DNA of 64,000 bases from CAZMGT01 sp964565895 (GCA_964565895.1 CAZMGT010000015.1:1-64000); one strand, 5' to 3'. Positions 24,327 to 33,332 are shown, counted from the stretch's first letter. A program made the numbers and translations. The notes: a model not told the origin generated them from the letters alone.

Positions 24327-25262
24327 CTAGGCGCCGCTGCGGGCAACAACCTCGCGCAGCTTCTCCAGGCCCACGCGCGCCACGCGCCGCGGGTCCTGCT
24401 TCCACAGCTCGCGGTTAAACAGCTCGAGCGACAGCTGCCCCCGATAGCCAATGTCCCGCAGGTCGCGCAGCACCTGCTCCAGCGGCAAAACTCCGTCGCC
24501 CGGGAGCACGCGATGGGCATCGCTCTGCCGCTCGCGCGGAGGCTCGGCCGGCGCGTCATTTATGTGAAAAATGGCCAAAAACGACCCATTAAGATGCCTA
24601 AGCCCGGAAAACCCCGAGCCCCCGCGAAACATGTGAAACGTGTCCGGCACGATACACGCCAAGGGATGGCCAGACTCGATCGCGATGGCCACCGCCTGGC
24701 CCAGGCGGAATACGTTTTGGAAAAAGCCCAAAAACTCCATCGCCGGAATGACCTCAAACCGCTGCCCCAGATCTACCAGCTCGCGGTAGCGCCGCGCGGC
24801 GTCGAGAATGTCCACCCCCGGCCTGTTCGGCGTGGGCGAGGCGACGATATGCGGGCAGCGCAAGCGCGCCGCTTGGTCCAGCCGGCGGCGAGCCTCCTCA
24901 AGCGCCTGCTTGTGCTCCTCGCCCTCCGTCTGCATCCAGCGGTGCAGGGCGATAATGCTCGCCACCTCTAGCCCGTTGTCCTCGATGCGCTTGCGCAGGT
25001 CCTCGAGCGAGCCGCCCTCCTGCTCGTAGCGCGTTAACTCGTCGCTCCACAGCTCAAGCGAGTCGAAGCCCGCCTTTGCCGCAGCCTCGATTTTCTCCAC
25101 AAGCGAGGCGGGGCGAATGGTGCTTGTGTTAAGGCAAAACTTCCATCTCGCCGCCCGCGGCCGGGGCTCCTGCGCCCCTGCGCCGCCCGCGGCAGCAAGC
25201 GTCAAGCCTAGTCCCGCTTGTGCAAGCATAGCCACCGCCTCCCTGCGCGTAACGTGCGGCAT
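24327..25262 (-). CDS. Sugar isomerase/epimerase-type TIM barrel with Tat-like signal
   Basis: 311 residues. The N-terminus reads RREAVAMLAQAGLGLTLAAAGG, a twin-arginine-type signal. The mature part is an AP-endonuclease-2/xylose-isomerase-like barrel: FCLNTSTIRP, GFDSLELWSDEL, CPHIVASPTPNRPG, VIPAMEFLGFF with the metal-binding Glu, CIVPDTFHMFRGG and FHINDAPAEPP. These enzymes are metal-dependent sugar isomerases, epimerases or keto-sugar lyases. Export suggests action on a glycoside outside the cytoplasm together with the oxidoreductase downstream. Confidence 0.87.
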   Translation of the reverse strand: MPHVTRREAVAMLAQAGLGLTLAAAGGAGAQEPRPRAARWKFCLNTSTIRPASLVEKIEAAAKAGFDSLELWSDELTRYEQEGGSLEDLRKRIEDNGLEVASIIALHRWMQTEGEEHKQALEEARRRLDQAARLRCPHIVASPTPNRPGVDILDAARRYRELVDLGQRFEVIPAMEFLGFFQNVFRLGQAVAIAIESGHPLACIVPDTFHMFRGGSGFSGLRHLNGSFLAIFHINDAPAEPPRERQSDAHRVLPGDGVLPLEQVLRDLRDIGYRGQLSLELFNRELWKQDPRRVARVGLEKLREVVARSGA

Positions 25263-25302
25263 GGCTCATCCCTCGCGCGGTTTTGTGTAGCAAACGGCTC
25301 GT

Positions 25303-26142
25303 TTATCCAGCCTTTGCCAGAAGCTCCTTGAGATAGTTCAGGCTGCGCTCCGCCTGCTCCACCGTCCCGCACTCCACGGAAAACACGCCGGAAAACCCTG
25401 CGTTGCGCAAAATGCGGATCACGCGCTCCCAATCCACCACGCCATCGCCGCAGGCGCAGCCCACGGCAGTGCCCGTAACCTCGCCGCGCTCCGTTTCCAC
25501 TTGCTCGTAGGCGATGTCCTTGGCGTGGACGTGAACCACCTTGTCCGCGACGGCCTCGAGCATCTCATAGGGGTCGGCCTGGCCCCCGAGGACGATGTTC
25601 CCCGTGTCCCAGTTAACCTTCATCCGCGGGCTGTCTACCAGGTTAAGGATGCGCTCGAACGTCTCCTGGCGCACGGTGAAGATTTGGTGTGGCTCAAGGC
25701 CGTAGTCAATGCCGTGGCGCTCGCACCAGGGGAGAATGCGGCGCAGGGAATAGCGCATGATCTCAAACGCTTCCTCGTCGCTCATCCACTCCGGCTTGGG
25801 GCCCTCGTCGCTGGTAATGCACGGAGCGCCGATGTCCGCGGCGAAGCGTATCGCCTGCGTTTGGTAGGGAATGGCGATCTCGGGCTTCATCAGCGGAGCG
25901 TGAGCGGAAAGCGCGGAGCATTTTAGCCCCAGCTCGTCCAGCCACTGCTTGAGCTCCAGCGGGTCCTCCTCCATGGATACCATGTGATAGTAGCCCGCTT
26001 CGGCGAGCAGGTCGCGCCCGGTGGCCACGCAGGGCTCGACGTATTCATAGCCCAGCTCGGCGGCCTTTTCGATTCCCCAGCGAAACGGCTTGTCGTGGCT
26101 GCGCACAAACTCCAGATTAACCCCCAGGCGAATGTCGCTCAT
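25303..26142 (-). CDS. Cytoplasmic sugar phosphate isomerase/epimerase family protein
   Basis: 279 residues, no signal. AP-endonuclease-2-like TIM barrel: IRLGVNLEFVR, LGYEYVEPCVATGRD, GAPCITSDEGPKPEWM, YGLEPHQIFTV, KVNWDTGNIVLGG, VVHVHAKDIAYE and FSGVFSVECGTVEQ with the usual Glu/Asp/His metal ligands. It is the first gene of a minus-strand set of five. Start ATG 26142 is chosen because GAGAGGTGG lies about six bases before it; the frame upstream lacks a binding site. It is one of only two genes in the window that end in TAA. Confidence 0.87.
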   Translation of the reverse strand: MSDIRLGVNLEFVRSHDKPFRWGIEKAAELGYEYVEPCVATGRDLLAEAGYYHMVSMEEDPLELKQWLDELGLKCSALSAHAPLMKPEIAIPYQTQAIRFAADIGAPCITSDEGPKPEWMSDEEAFEIMRYSLRRILPWCERHGIDYGLEPHQIFTVRQETFERILNLVDSPRMKVNWDTGNIVLGGQADPYEMLEAVADKVVHVHAKDIAYEQVETERGEVTGTAVGCACGDGVVDWERVIRILRNAGFSGVFSVECGTVEQAERSLNYLKELLAKAG

Positions 26143-26246
26143 GTTGCCCCACCTCTCGCGATGTCGTAGGGGAAGAGGTTCTCTTGCCGTTGCCAAACTC
26201 CTGCCTTCGGGTTATAACCGGCGCGGCTTTCCCGGGGAGCTGCGCA

Positions 26247-27887
26247 ATGAGCGAGCGCAAGGCCAAACTCATGCTCGCCGCCATCGTCCTCTGGCTGAGC
26301 GTTGTCGCCTGGAGCAACCGGTTCGTTCAGGACGACGCGTTCATCTCGTTTCGCTACGCGCAAAACCTCGTGCACGGGCACGGACTTGTCTTTAACCCAG
26401 GCGAGCGGGTGGAGGGATACACGAATTTTCTCTGGACCGTCCTCGTCGCAGGCGGCTTGGCTTTGGGAATCGATCCCGTGGCGTTTACATTTGTGGTAGG
26501 CATCATATGTTTCGCGCTATCCTTAATACTGACATACAAACTCTCGCGCCTGCTCCTCCGCTCCACGGAGACTGCGCTGCTTACCACAATACTCCTGGGA
26601 ACAAACTACACATTTAGCTGCTACGCCACAGGTGGGCTGGAAACGCAGCTTCAGGCGGCGCTACTTACGTGTTGCGCCTGGCTTGCCCTGCGCTGGGAAA
26701 AAGACGGGCGGTATTCTGGAAAATCCCTTGCTGCGCTTTCCCTTGTTTCCGCGCTGGCCGTCCTAACGAGGCCGGATTCGTTGTTGCCTGTCGCTGTGTT
26801 TTGTGGTTATGCGCTGGCCCAAGCCGCTTCTGCGCGAAAGGAGAGACAAGAGTGGCTGAAAAACGTGGTTTTCTTAGCCGGCCCCCTTTTTCTTGTCATC
26901 GGGCCTTGGCTTTTGTGGAAAGTGGCTTTTTACGGCGAGCTTCTGCCAAACACATTCTACGCAAAGGTCCACGGCGTGGGCTTAATTGAGGGACTGCGCT
27001 ACTTATGCTTGTTCGCTTTATCGTACTTCCTTGTTCCTTTCCTCGTATTATTTGCGTTGAGTTTGAAAAACATTTTCCGTAGCGAAGGGAGAAGGCTGTG
27101 CGTAGTGGCATTTGTTGTTATCGCGTGGTGTGTTTATGTGGCTTGCGTTGGGGGAGATTTTATGGAGTTTAGGTTTCTTGTCCCGGTAATGCCGCTGATG
27201 TTTGTCGTAGTCGGTTGGCTCTGCTTTGTGTTTCCCATGAGGCGCGAGGTGCAACTGGCCCTGGCAATTGTCGTCCTCTTGGGAAGTGTGCACCACGCGC
27301 TAACGTTCGGTAAAGCGCTTGACACACACGGGGTTGAGACAATAGCGGACCTCGAGGGCCACCTTTTCCGCGAGGATGAGAACTGGGTTGGCGTGGGCAA
27401 GGCTTTGGGGAAGTATTTCGGCGGTTCGGCCGTGGTGCTTGCCTGCAAGCCGTGCGGGGCGATTCCCTTTTACTCGGGCCTGCCCACGATAGACATGCTC
27501 GGGCTGAGCGATCGCTGGATTGCCCGCCACGGCTGGGTGCCGCAAGAGCAACGCGCGGGGCACCGCCGCGAGGCCACGCTGGGCTACCTTGTCGCGCGCA
27601 AGGCGAACTTGGTTGTCGGCCATCCCGAGGTACTATCAACAGCCGCTCCGCACAAGCCGTTTTACACCGTCACCGACATCAATGCGACATGGGTGCACGT
27701 AGACGACCCTAACCTTTTGCCGCACGAGGCGAAAATCGTTGCGATTCCCATTGGCAGAGGGCACGAGCTGCTTGCGCTTTATCTTGTGCGGCACGAAAAG
27801 ATCGAGGAAACTATTCGTCGCCGACGCTGGAGGACTTACCCAATATATTTTTGCAAACCGGCCGCGCGGCCACACGTTAAAGCCTAG
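26247..27887 (+). CDS. Polytopic glycosyltransferase, GT39/AftB-like (C-class GT)
   Basis: 546 residues with about ten membrane segments. The first extracytoplasmic loop holds the DD motif (RFVQDDAFISFRYAQNLV) followed by GLVFNPGERVEGYTNFLW, the signature of lipid-linked-sugar-dependent glycosyltransferases such as the mycobacterial AftB family. It would transfer a sugar from a polyprenyl-phosphate donor to protein or envelope glycan. GGGGAG lies seven bases before ATG 26247. The middle (about 26480-27300) is clearly richer in A+T than its neighbours, as often seen for membrane proteins or acquired genes. Its stop shares CTAG with the convergent gene's stop. Confidence 0.85.
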   Translation: MSERKAKLMLAAIVLWLSVVAWSNRFVQDDAFISFRYAQNLVHGHGLVFNPGERVEGYTNFLWTVLVAGGLALGIDPVAFTFVVGIICFALSLILTYKLSRLLLRSTETALLTTILLGTNYTFSCYATGGLETQLQAALLTCCAWLALRWEKDGRYSGKSLAALSLVSALAVLTRPDSLLPVAVFCGYALAQAASARKERQEWLKNVVFLAGPLFLVIGPWLLWKVAFYGELLPNTFYAKVHGVGLIEGLRYLCLFALSYFLVPFLVLFALSLKNIFRSEGRRLCVVAFVVIAWCVYVACVGGDFMEFRFLVPVMPLMFVVVGWLCFVFPMRREVQLALAIVVLLGSVHHALTFGKALDTHGVETIADLEGHLFREDENWVGVGKALGKYFGGSAVVLACKPCGAIPFYSGLPTIDMLGLSDRWIARHGWVPQEQRAGHRREATLGYLVARKANLVVGHPEVLSTAAPHKPFYTVTDINATWVHVDDPNLLPHEAKIVAIPIGRGHELLALYLVRHEKIEETIRRRRWRTYPIYFCKPAARPHVKA

Positions 27888-28948
27888 CCCCCGCGGCCGT
27901 CCCACCAATATGTGCGAAACTCCTCGATGGCGCTTAGCGCGGCGTCGGCGTTTTCCGGAGGAACGGAGGGCGAAAGCTCAAGCTGCAGCTCAAGCCCGCC
28001 CCGCGGCGAGCCCAGCCGGCGGACGGCTTCTTCGATTAGCTGGCGTATCTCCTTCCTTGTGCCAAACGGAATGGTGTATTGCCGGTCGAGGTCAAGGCGA
28101 ATGCATATCCGTCCCTTAAGCTCGCGCTCGATGTTTTCCAACCCGTTAACCATATCCTGCAAATTAAGTATGCAAACACCACAATTGATTAGTTGGTCTG
28201 CGATTTCCATAATATGCCCGTCGCTGTGCAAGTATACCAGTATTCCCGCATCGCGCAGGGGCTTCATTAGCCGTGTGTACGACGGAGCAATCCACTTGGC
28301 AAACTGCTTGGGGCTGAGCATTGAGGCGCGTTGCGTCCCGAGATCGTCGCCGAAGGAAACCATATCTACCCCAACACTCAGATATTGCTGGACATAATAC
28401 TGGTTAAACCGTTCCACCATGTTAACAAGTCGCTGCAACCGCGGCTCGTCGGCGGCTACATCGAGCATAAAATTCTCAAACCCGCGCAGGTAATAAAGAC
28501 GCATAAACATAAACCCATGAGCGACGTGGCCCACGGCAAGCTGGCCTCGCTCCTTTGCCTGGCGAATGGCGCGCAACCGTTGCTCCCAATTTATCGGGCC
28601 GAAGTGGTCAAAGCGCGCGGGGTCCGGCGGGCGGTAGCTTTCCAGCGCTTCCCAAGAGGCAAGCGGCGCTTCTGTGGGAATGCCCACGATGCCCTCCGCG
28701 GCATTGTGCCACACGCAGCCCCAGGGGTCGGTAAACGTCCCCGCGCGATGGCGCTCGTCGATCGCGTCGAAGTCGCGCGCGCCGCGGCGGAAGTTGGGAA
28801 ACAGCACCGGGTGCCGGGCGAGCACGTCTTCTAACTCCTCGCGCAGCTTCTTCCACGTCGCGGGCAAAATGGCCACGTTGCACGGAATATATTCCGGGCC
28901 GGAAAACGTTGCGTTGCGGATGTAGTTTTCCCGATAGCTGAGAGCCAC
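27884..28948 (-). CDS. Uroporphyrinogen decarboxylase (URO-D) family protein, probably methyltransferase-type
   Basis: 354 residues. The fold is that of UroD/MtaA proteins: FHFGPINWEQ-like region, GVDMVSFGDDLGTQ, LSPKQFAKWIAPSYTRLM, GILVYLHSDGHIMEIADQLI, CVCILNLQDMVNG-like segment and GLELQLELSP. The heme-pathway Arg cluster of true HemE is not seen, and no heme genes are near. Members of this broad family in such genomes are often cobalamin-dependent methyltransferase relatives. GTG 28948 is chosen because GGAGG lies seven bases upstream. It follows the sulfatase-like gene by 36 bases. Confidence 0.8.
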   Translation of the reverse strand: MALSYRENYIRNATFSGPEYIPCNVAILPATWKKLREELEDVLARHPVLFPNFRRGARDFDAIDERHRAGTFTDPWGCVWHNAAEGIVGIPTEAPLASWEALESYRPPDPARFDHFGPINWEQRLRAIRQAKERGQLAVGHVAHGFMFMRLYYLRGFENFMLDVAADEPRLQRLVNMVERFNQYYVQQYLSVGVDMVSFGDDLGTQRASMLSPKQFAKWIAPSYTRLMKPLRDAGILVYLHSDGHIMEIADQLINCGVCILNLQDMVNGLENIERELKGRICIRLDLDRQYTIPFGTRKEIRQLIEEAVRRLGSPRGGLELQLELSPSVPPENADAALSAIEEFRTYWWDGRGG

Positions 28949-28984
28949 GGAGCAACCTCCGCAAGCGCACACACTGCCCGCCGC

Positions 28985-30415
28985 TCACTCGCCCTCCCAG
29001 GGAGGGACGACCCCCGGCTGATACAGCCCCCAGGCGGCCAGCCGGCGCACGGCCTTTGGGTCAATATTCGGCCGGCCGGGGCGGAACATGTCCTGGAAAT
29101 ACCGCTGCTCAATGGACATTAAGAACTTCTCCAGCTTCCCCTGCAGCTCTGCGGCAACCTCGCGCTTGCGCTCGATGATATTCCACTGCTCGTCGGGGTC
29201 CTCCTCGACATCGTAAAGCGCGTCGCGGCCGATGGAGCTCCAGATGTACTTATACTTTTTCGTCCGCGCCGCCTTGAGCGACTCGTTTAGCCAGCGAATG
29301 TCGTAGTCCGGATACATACTCCACACGCGGCGGAACACGTGCTTTGGCGTTTGGGCCTCAGCGAGGGCAAACTCGCGCACCGGCCCACGTAGAGCGTCGA
29401 GCAAACTCTTTCCCTGAATGCTCTTGCGCGCCTCAGGCTCGTCGAGCTCAAGCAGGTCGAGGATCGTCGGGAAAATGTCTACGATTTGCACAAGTTCCTC
29501 GTTGCGCTGGCCGCCCTCGAAAACCCCGGGCAAACGGACAACGAGCGGCGTTTTGATCACCGTGTCCCACAGGCCGTTTTGCGAGTGATAGGCGTGGCCC
29601 ACGTGCTCGCCCTGCGTGTCGCCGTGGTCGCCAGTGATGATGAGCAGGGTGTTGTCGAGCAGCCCCAGCTCCTCGAGCACCCCGCGGAGCAGGCCAATGC
29701 GATGATCCAAGCACGCCGTGCACCCATCGTAAAGCGAGCGCTGGATCTCCCAATCGCGAAACGTGAGGTTGCGCACGCCGATCGTCGTGTCCACCTGATG
29801 CCCCTTGCGCTCCAGCGCCTCCTCATAGGTCACGCCTTCGGCGAGGAACTGGCTGCGGAACGGCTCCGGCGGGCGATAGGGGTCGTGCGGCAGGCCGTTG
29901 TTGATGAACAGAAAGAACGGCTTTTCGCCGCGCGCGTTCTCCTCGAGCCACTTTTTGACGATACCTACAAGAGCGAGGGAGTGCGAGTCCTCCTTGCTTT
30001 CCTCCTCGCTCGGGACAAACGGCTCCACCGCCTCCTTCCAGCTATAGTGATGCTGCTCTTGAAAACCTCGGCCGGGGTTCCACTGATCGTCGGCAATCGC
30101 CCAGGAGTTGTTGCAAAACGCGGCCGTGCGATATCCCGCGCGCGTGAGCACCTCGGGGAGGCTGGGCAACCCCGGCTCAAGCCCTTCGTGCTGCGCGCCC
30201 GCGCCGTGGCCCGACTCGTACCGGCCGGTAAACAGCGAGGCGTGCACGGGCAGCGTCCACGGCGCGGTGACAAAGTGGTTTAAAAAGACTGCCCCTTCCT
30301 CGGCCAGGCGGTCGATGTTCGGCGTGGTATTGCGGTGGTAGCCGTAGCAGCCGACGTTGCGCGCGCCCTGGGTGTCCATTACGAAAACAAGTACGTTCGG
30401 CCGTTTGCTTTGCAC
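28985..30415 (-). CDS. Sulfatase-family protein lacking the formylglycine motif (T-L-P-V-H)
   Basis: 476 residues, GTG start, no signal. Sulfatase-fold landmarks: NVLVFVMDTQGARNVGCYG, TTPNIDRLAEEGAVFLNHF, SLFTGRYESGHG, LFINNGLPHDPYRPP, LLIITGDHGDTQGEHVG and a C-terminal YDVEEDPDEQWN. At the catalytic nucleophile position it reads T54-L-P-V-H-A-S rather than C/S-x-P-x-R. This subgroup is common among PF00884 proteins and is not expected to be matured to formylglycine. The substrate is unknown. GGAG lies about nine bases before the GTG. Confidence 0.87.
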   Translation of the reverse strand: MQSKRPNVLVFVMDTQGARNVGCYGYHRNTTPNIDRLAEEGAVFLNHFVTAPWTLPVHASLFTGRYESGHGAGAQHEGLEPGLPSLPEVLTRAGYRTAAFCNNSWAIADDQWNPGRGFQEQHHYSWKEAVEPFVPSEEESKEDSHSLALVGIVKKWLEENARGEKPFFLFINNGLPHDPYRPPEPFRSQFLAEGVTYEEALERKGHQVDTTIGVRNLTFRDWEIQRSLYDGCTACLDHRIGLLRGVLEELGLLDNTLLIITGDHGDTQGEHVGHAYHSQNGLWDTVIKTPLVVRLPGVFEGGQRNEELVQIVDIFPTILDLLELDEPEARKSIQGKSLLDALRGPVREFALAEAQTPKHVFRRVWSMYPDYDIRWLNESLKAARTKKYKYIWSSIGRDALYDVEEDPDEQWNIIERKREVAAELQGKLEKFLMSIEQRYFQDMFRPGRPNIDPKAVRRLAAWGLYQPGVVPPWEGE

Positions 30416-30469
30416 TTAAAAACACTCCTTTTATCCAGGAAAGAGCAAAAGGTATTTTTCCGCGGCCCT

Positions 30470-30475
30470 AGTATA
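30470..30475 (-). promoter_or_regulatory. Candidate -10 element for the sulfatase/UroD pair
   Basis: TATACT on the minus strand, about 55 bases before the GTG of the sulfatase-like gene, in the 144-base divergent gap. No clear -35 box was found at 16-18 bases, so this is weak. Confidence 0.3.
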
Positions 30476-30559
30476 CCAACTTCGGCGACAAGCGGCCGCC
30501 CGTGGCGCTTGCCCCACCGTAAAACAGCGGGGCAACGGCCGTTCGCCGGGAAGGTGTCC

Positions 30560-31477
30560 ATGGCAATGAGCCCGACGAGCGAGAGGGTGAAGAAGGTCGC
30601 GCTTTACGTCGCGCTAACCTACGCCGCGACGTGGGCGCTCGTGCGCGGCTACGTAGCCGTCGGAGGCAGGTGGAACACCGGGCCAGCGGTTCTCGTGGGC
30701 GTGGTTATGATGTTTATCCCGTTGGCCGGCGCGCTGTGCGTAAAGCGCGTCTTTGGCGAGCCCGCTTGGCCGGCGCTGGGAATCTCGCTGCGCGGGGGCT
30801 GGTGGTACCTGGGTGCTTGGCTCGCGCCGGTGTGCTTGGCGCTCGCCGCGCTGGCGATCAGCCTTGGCCTGCCCGGGGTGAGCTATTCGCCTGAGATGGA
30901 GGGGCTATATCAACGGCTGGCGCTTATCTTTTCCGAGGAGAGAGTCGAGCAAATGCGCCAGGCCGCGGCGGCCATGCCCGTGCACATTTTCTGGCTGATG
31001 CTCGTCCAAGCGCTGGTCGCCGGGCCGACGATAAACGCCCTCGCCGCCCTGGGCGAGGAGACGGGCTGGCGCGGGTTTTTATACGCCGAGCTCCGGCCGC
31101 TTGGCTTTTGGCCCTGCTCGGTGATCATCGGCGCGCTGTGGGGCCTGTGGCACGCCCCGGTTGTCCTCCTCGGGCATAACTATCCCGAGCATCCCCTCGC
31201 CGGCGTGCCCCTCATGACCCTGTGGACGATCCTCATGACCCCGCTGTTGATCTATCTTCGCGAGCGGGCGCAGTCGGTGCTCCCGTGCGCCGTATTTCAC
31301 GGAACGGTAAACAGCAGCACGGGGCTGGCTCTGGCCTTGGTTAAGGGAGGCAACGATCTGCTCATCGGGGTGACCGGCGCCGCGGGGATGCTCGCGCTTG
31401 CCGCGGCGAATGTTGCCCTGGTGGCGCGCGTTCGGGGCGGGGGCAAAGCGCCGGCGGGAGAGGAAGCTGGGCGATGA
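30560..31477 (+). CDS. CPBP family intramembrane metalloprotease
   Basis: 305 residues with about eight membrane segments. The three motifs of the CAAX-protease/bacteriocin-processing family are present: GEETGWRGFLY (EE-x3-R) near 31056, WGLWHAP, and FHGTVNSS. It is an intramembrane endopeptidase; bacterial members act in bacteriocin self-immunity or protein processing, substrate unknown. Two ATGs, 30560 and 30566, are possible; AAGGTG at 30551-30556 fits 30566 better. The stop overlaps the next start (ATGA), linking it to the chromate transporter pair. Confidence 0.87.
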   Translation: MAMSPTSERVKKVALYVALTYAATWALVRGYVAVGGRWNTGPAVLVGVVMMFIPLAGALCVKRVFGEPAWPALGISLRGGWWYLGAWLAPVCLALAALAISLGLPGVSYSPEMEGLYQRLALIFSEERVEQMRQAAAAMPVHIFWLMLVQALVAGPTINALAALGEETGWRGFLYAELRPLGFWPCSVIIGALWGLWHAPVVLLGHNYPEHPLAGVPLMTLWTILMTPLLIYLRERAQSVLPCAVFHGTVNSSTGLALALVKGGNDLLIGVTGAAGMLALAAANVALVARVRGGGKAPAGEEAGR

Positions 31478-32022
31478 GCCTGCGCCGGCTGTTTTGGGTG
31501 TTCTTGCGCATCGGGGCGACGGGCTTTGGCGGGATGATCCCGCTGCTCGCCCTTGTTGAGGAGCAGGTTGTTGAGCGGCGGAAAATCGTCCCGCCGGAGG
31601 AGTTCGCCGACGGCGTGGCCATCGGCCAAATCCTTCCCGGGCCGATCGTCGTCGACGCGGTAACGCATGTCGGCTTTCGCGTGCGTGGGTGGCTGGGGGC
31701 TGTGGTGAGCGCGGTGGGGCTTATTTTGCCGGCGTTTTTGCTCATGCTTGTGCTCACGCCGCTGTACTTTAAGTACGGCCACATTCCGCACCTCGCCGGG
31801 GCATTTAAGGGCATCGGGGGCGCGGTGGTTGGGGTCGTGGCCGCGGCGATCTGGCGCTTGGGTTCGCGCATGTTGCGCACGTGGGCCAGCGTGGCCGTTT
31901 CCGCGTTGGCGTTTTTGGCCCTCGCGGCGTTTAGGGCCGATGCCGTGCTTACCTTGGTACTCTGCGGGGCGTTGGGGTTTTTGTTTCGCCGCGCGCTTGT
32001 TGCGGAGGAAAAGCCAAAGTGA
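31474..32022 (+). CDS. Chromate transporter, first half (short-chain ChrA)
   Basis: 182 residues, one of the two ~180-residue domains that make up full ChrA. Family signature: FLRIGATGFGGMIPLL at the N-terminus, then EEFADGVAIGQILPGPIVV, and six hydrophobic segments. ChrA proteins are membrane carriers linked to chromate export. It overlaps the protease gene by four bases (ATGA) and the second half by four bases (GTGA), so the three are translated together. Confidence 0.9.
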   Translation: MSLRRLFWVFLRIGATGFGGMIPLLALVEEQVVERRKIVPPEEFADGVAIGQILPGPIVVDAVTHVGFRVRGWLGAVVSAVGLILPAFLLMLVLTPLYFKYGHIPHLAGAFKGIGGAVVGVVAAAIWRLGSRMLRTWASVAVSALAFLALAAFRADAVLTLVLCGALGFLFRRALVAEEKPK

Positions 32023-32537
32023 GCCTTTTGCTCCTCGCCCTGGTCTGCCTTAAAGTGGGCACGTTTGTGTTCGGCGGCGGAATGACCATGATCCCCATGA
32101 TGGAGCAGGACGTGGTATTCCGCTATCACTGGCTTACCGAGCGCGAGTTCGTCGACGCCATTGCCTTGGGGCAGATGACCCCGGGGCCGCTGCTTGTTTC
32201 GGCAACGTTCGTCGGCTACAAGGTCTACGGCGTGCTCGGCGCGGTCGTCGCTACGGTGTGCATTTTTCTCCCCTCGTTTTTGATGACCATTTTTGTCGCC
32301 AGCGTGCTGTTGCGCGTGCGCGAGCGAGACTGGGTAAAAAGCGTGCTTGCTGGGGTTAACGCGGGAGTCGTTGGCCTACTTGCCGCAGCGGTGGTGAGCA
32401 TCGGGCGCAGCGCGCTGGGCGACGCATGGACGGCGCTTTTTGCTCTGGGAGCGTTTGTCGCGCTGGTTAAGTTCCGCGTAGACGCCGTTTATGTCATCCT
32501 CGCCGGCGGAGTACTTGGCCTGCTGATTTTCCGCTAG
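32019..32537 (+). CDS. Chromate transporter, second half (short-chain ChrA)
   Basis: 172 residues starting at GTG in GTGA overlap with the first half. Signature: CLKVGTFVFGGGMTMIPMM and EFVDAIALGQMTPGPLLV, with about six membrane segments. The pair is expected to form one heteromeric transporter. The two copies are related to each other, as is normal for the split form of this family. A CCGAGGC/GCCTCGG hairpin follows the stop. Confidence 0.9.
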   Translation: MSLLLLALVCLKVGTFVFGGGMTMIPMMEQDVVFRYHWLTEREFVDAIALGQMTPGPLLVSATFVGYKVYGVLGAVVATVCIFLPSFLMTIFVASVLLRVRERDWVKSVLAGVNAGVVGLLAAAVVSIGRSALGDAWTALFALGAFVALVKFRVDAVYVILAGGVLGLLIFR

Positions 32538-32542
32538 TTGGC

Positions 32543-32564
32543 CCGAGGCAGAACTACGCCTCGG
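32543..32564 (+). terminator. Hairpin after the chromate transporter genes
   Basis: A 7-bp inverted repeat, CCGAGGC and GCCTCGG, with an 8-base loop, six bases after the stop. No T run follows on either strand. It lies between convergent genes. Confidence 0.35.
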
Positions 32565-32630
32565 CGGCGCAGACTCGGCTTTCCACCAAGCAACGCAGGC
32601 GCGGCCGCATCCGTGCGCGGCCATCCCCCG

Positions 32631-33179
32631 CTACCACTGCGACTTTTGCGTTACGCGTTGGGCGGCATCGGGCTCGGCGTAGACGGCGAGGATCTCGCCG
32701 AAGTAAATGCGGTGATAGTCGCCCTCGGGGTAGAACTCAGGCTTAATCGCGTCGTCGAGCCGCTCGGGGATAACCTCGTTGTGGTGCAACACCTTGCACT
32801 CGTAGACGATAACCGCCTGCTCGATCGCCGGCGCCTTGGTGTGCTTGGCCGGGGTTACGGAAAGGCCTTTTTCGGCAAACTTGTCTACGTCGCGCCCGGA
32901 GACGCTGCCGAAGTAGGTCACCACGTCGCTCAGCTCCGCGGGCATGACGTTAACGGTAAAGTCGCCCGTGGCTTCGATGCACTCGTAGGTATAGCGCGAG
33001 TGGCGAACGAGGACTTCAAACACCGGCCGCCCCCATACGCACCCCAATACGCCCCAGCCGATGGCCATGGCGTTGGGCTTGCCCTGGGGGTCGAGGGAGC
33101 AGAGGAGCAGGCCCTCGTTGGTGAGCACGTCGAGCGTGGGCTTGACGAGGCTAAACAGCGGCACGTCTTGCTTGGCCAA
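32631..33179 (-). CDS. Flavin reductase family (FMN-binding split barrel) protein
   Basis: 182 residues. The start LVKPTLDVLTNEGLLLCSLD, followed by PNAMAIGWGVLGCVWGRPVF and HSRYTYECIEATGDFTVNVMP, is typical of the flavin reductase-like/flavoredoxin group that binds FMN and reduces it with NAD(P)H or carries electrons. GSVSGRDVDKFAEKGLSV is another family block. The start is a TTG at 33179, supported by GGAGGAG about seven bases upstream. No oxygenase partner is nearby. Confidence 0.87.
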   Translation of the reverse strand: MAKQDVPLFSLVKPTLDVLTNEGLLLCSLDPQGKPNAMAIGWGVLGCVWGRPVFEVLVRHSRYTYECIEATGDFTVNVMPAELSDVVTYFGSVSGRDVDKFAEKGLSVTPAKHTKAPAIEQAVIVYECKVLHHNEVIPERLDDAIKPEFYPEGDYHRIYFGEILAVYAEPDAAQRVTQKSQW

Positions 33180-33332
33180 AGCGCTTCTCCTCCCCGCGGT
33201 TAAGCTTGCCCCGAGGCGTCGAACTTCTCGCCATGCGGCTGCTGCTCCTCCCGCGCGGTGCGCTTGGAGAAAAGGATGGCTGGCCCGCGCAAGCGAATGC
33301 CACTTTAGCTTTCGCCAAGGGAGGGATGCTCA

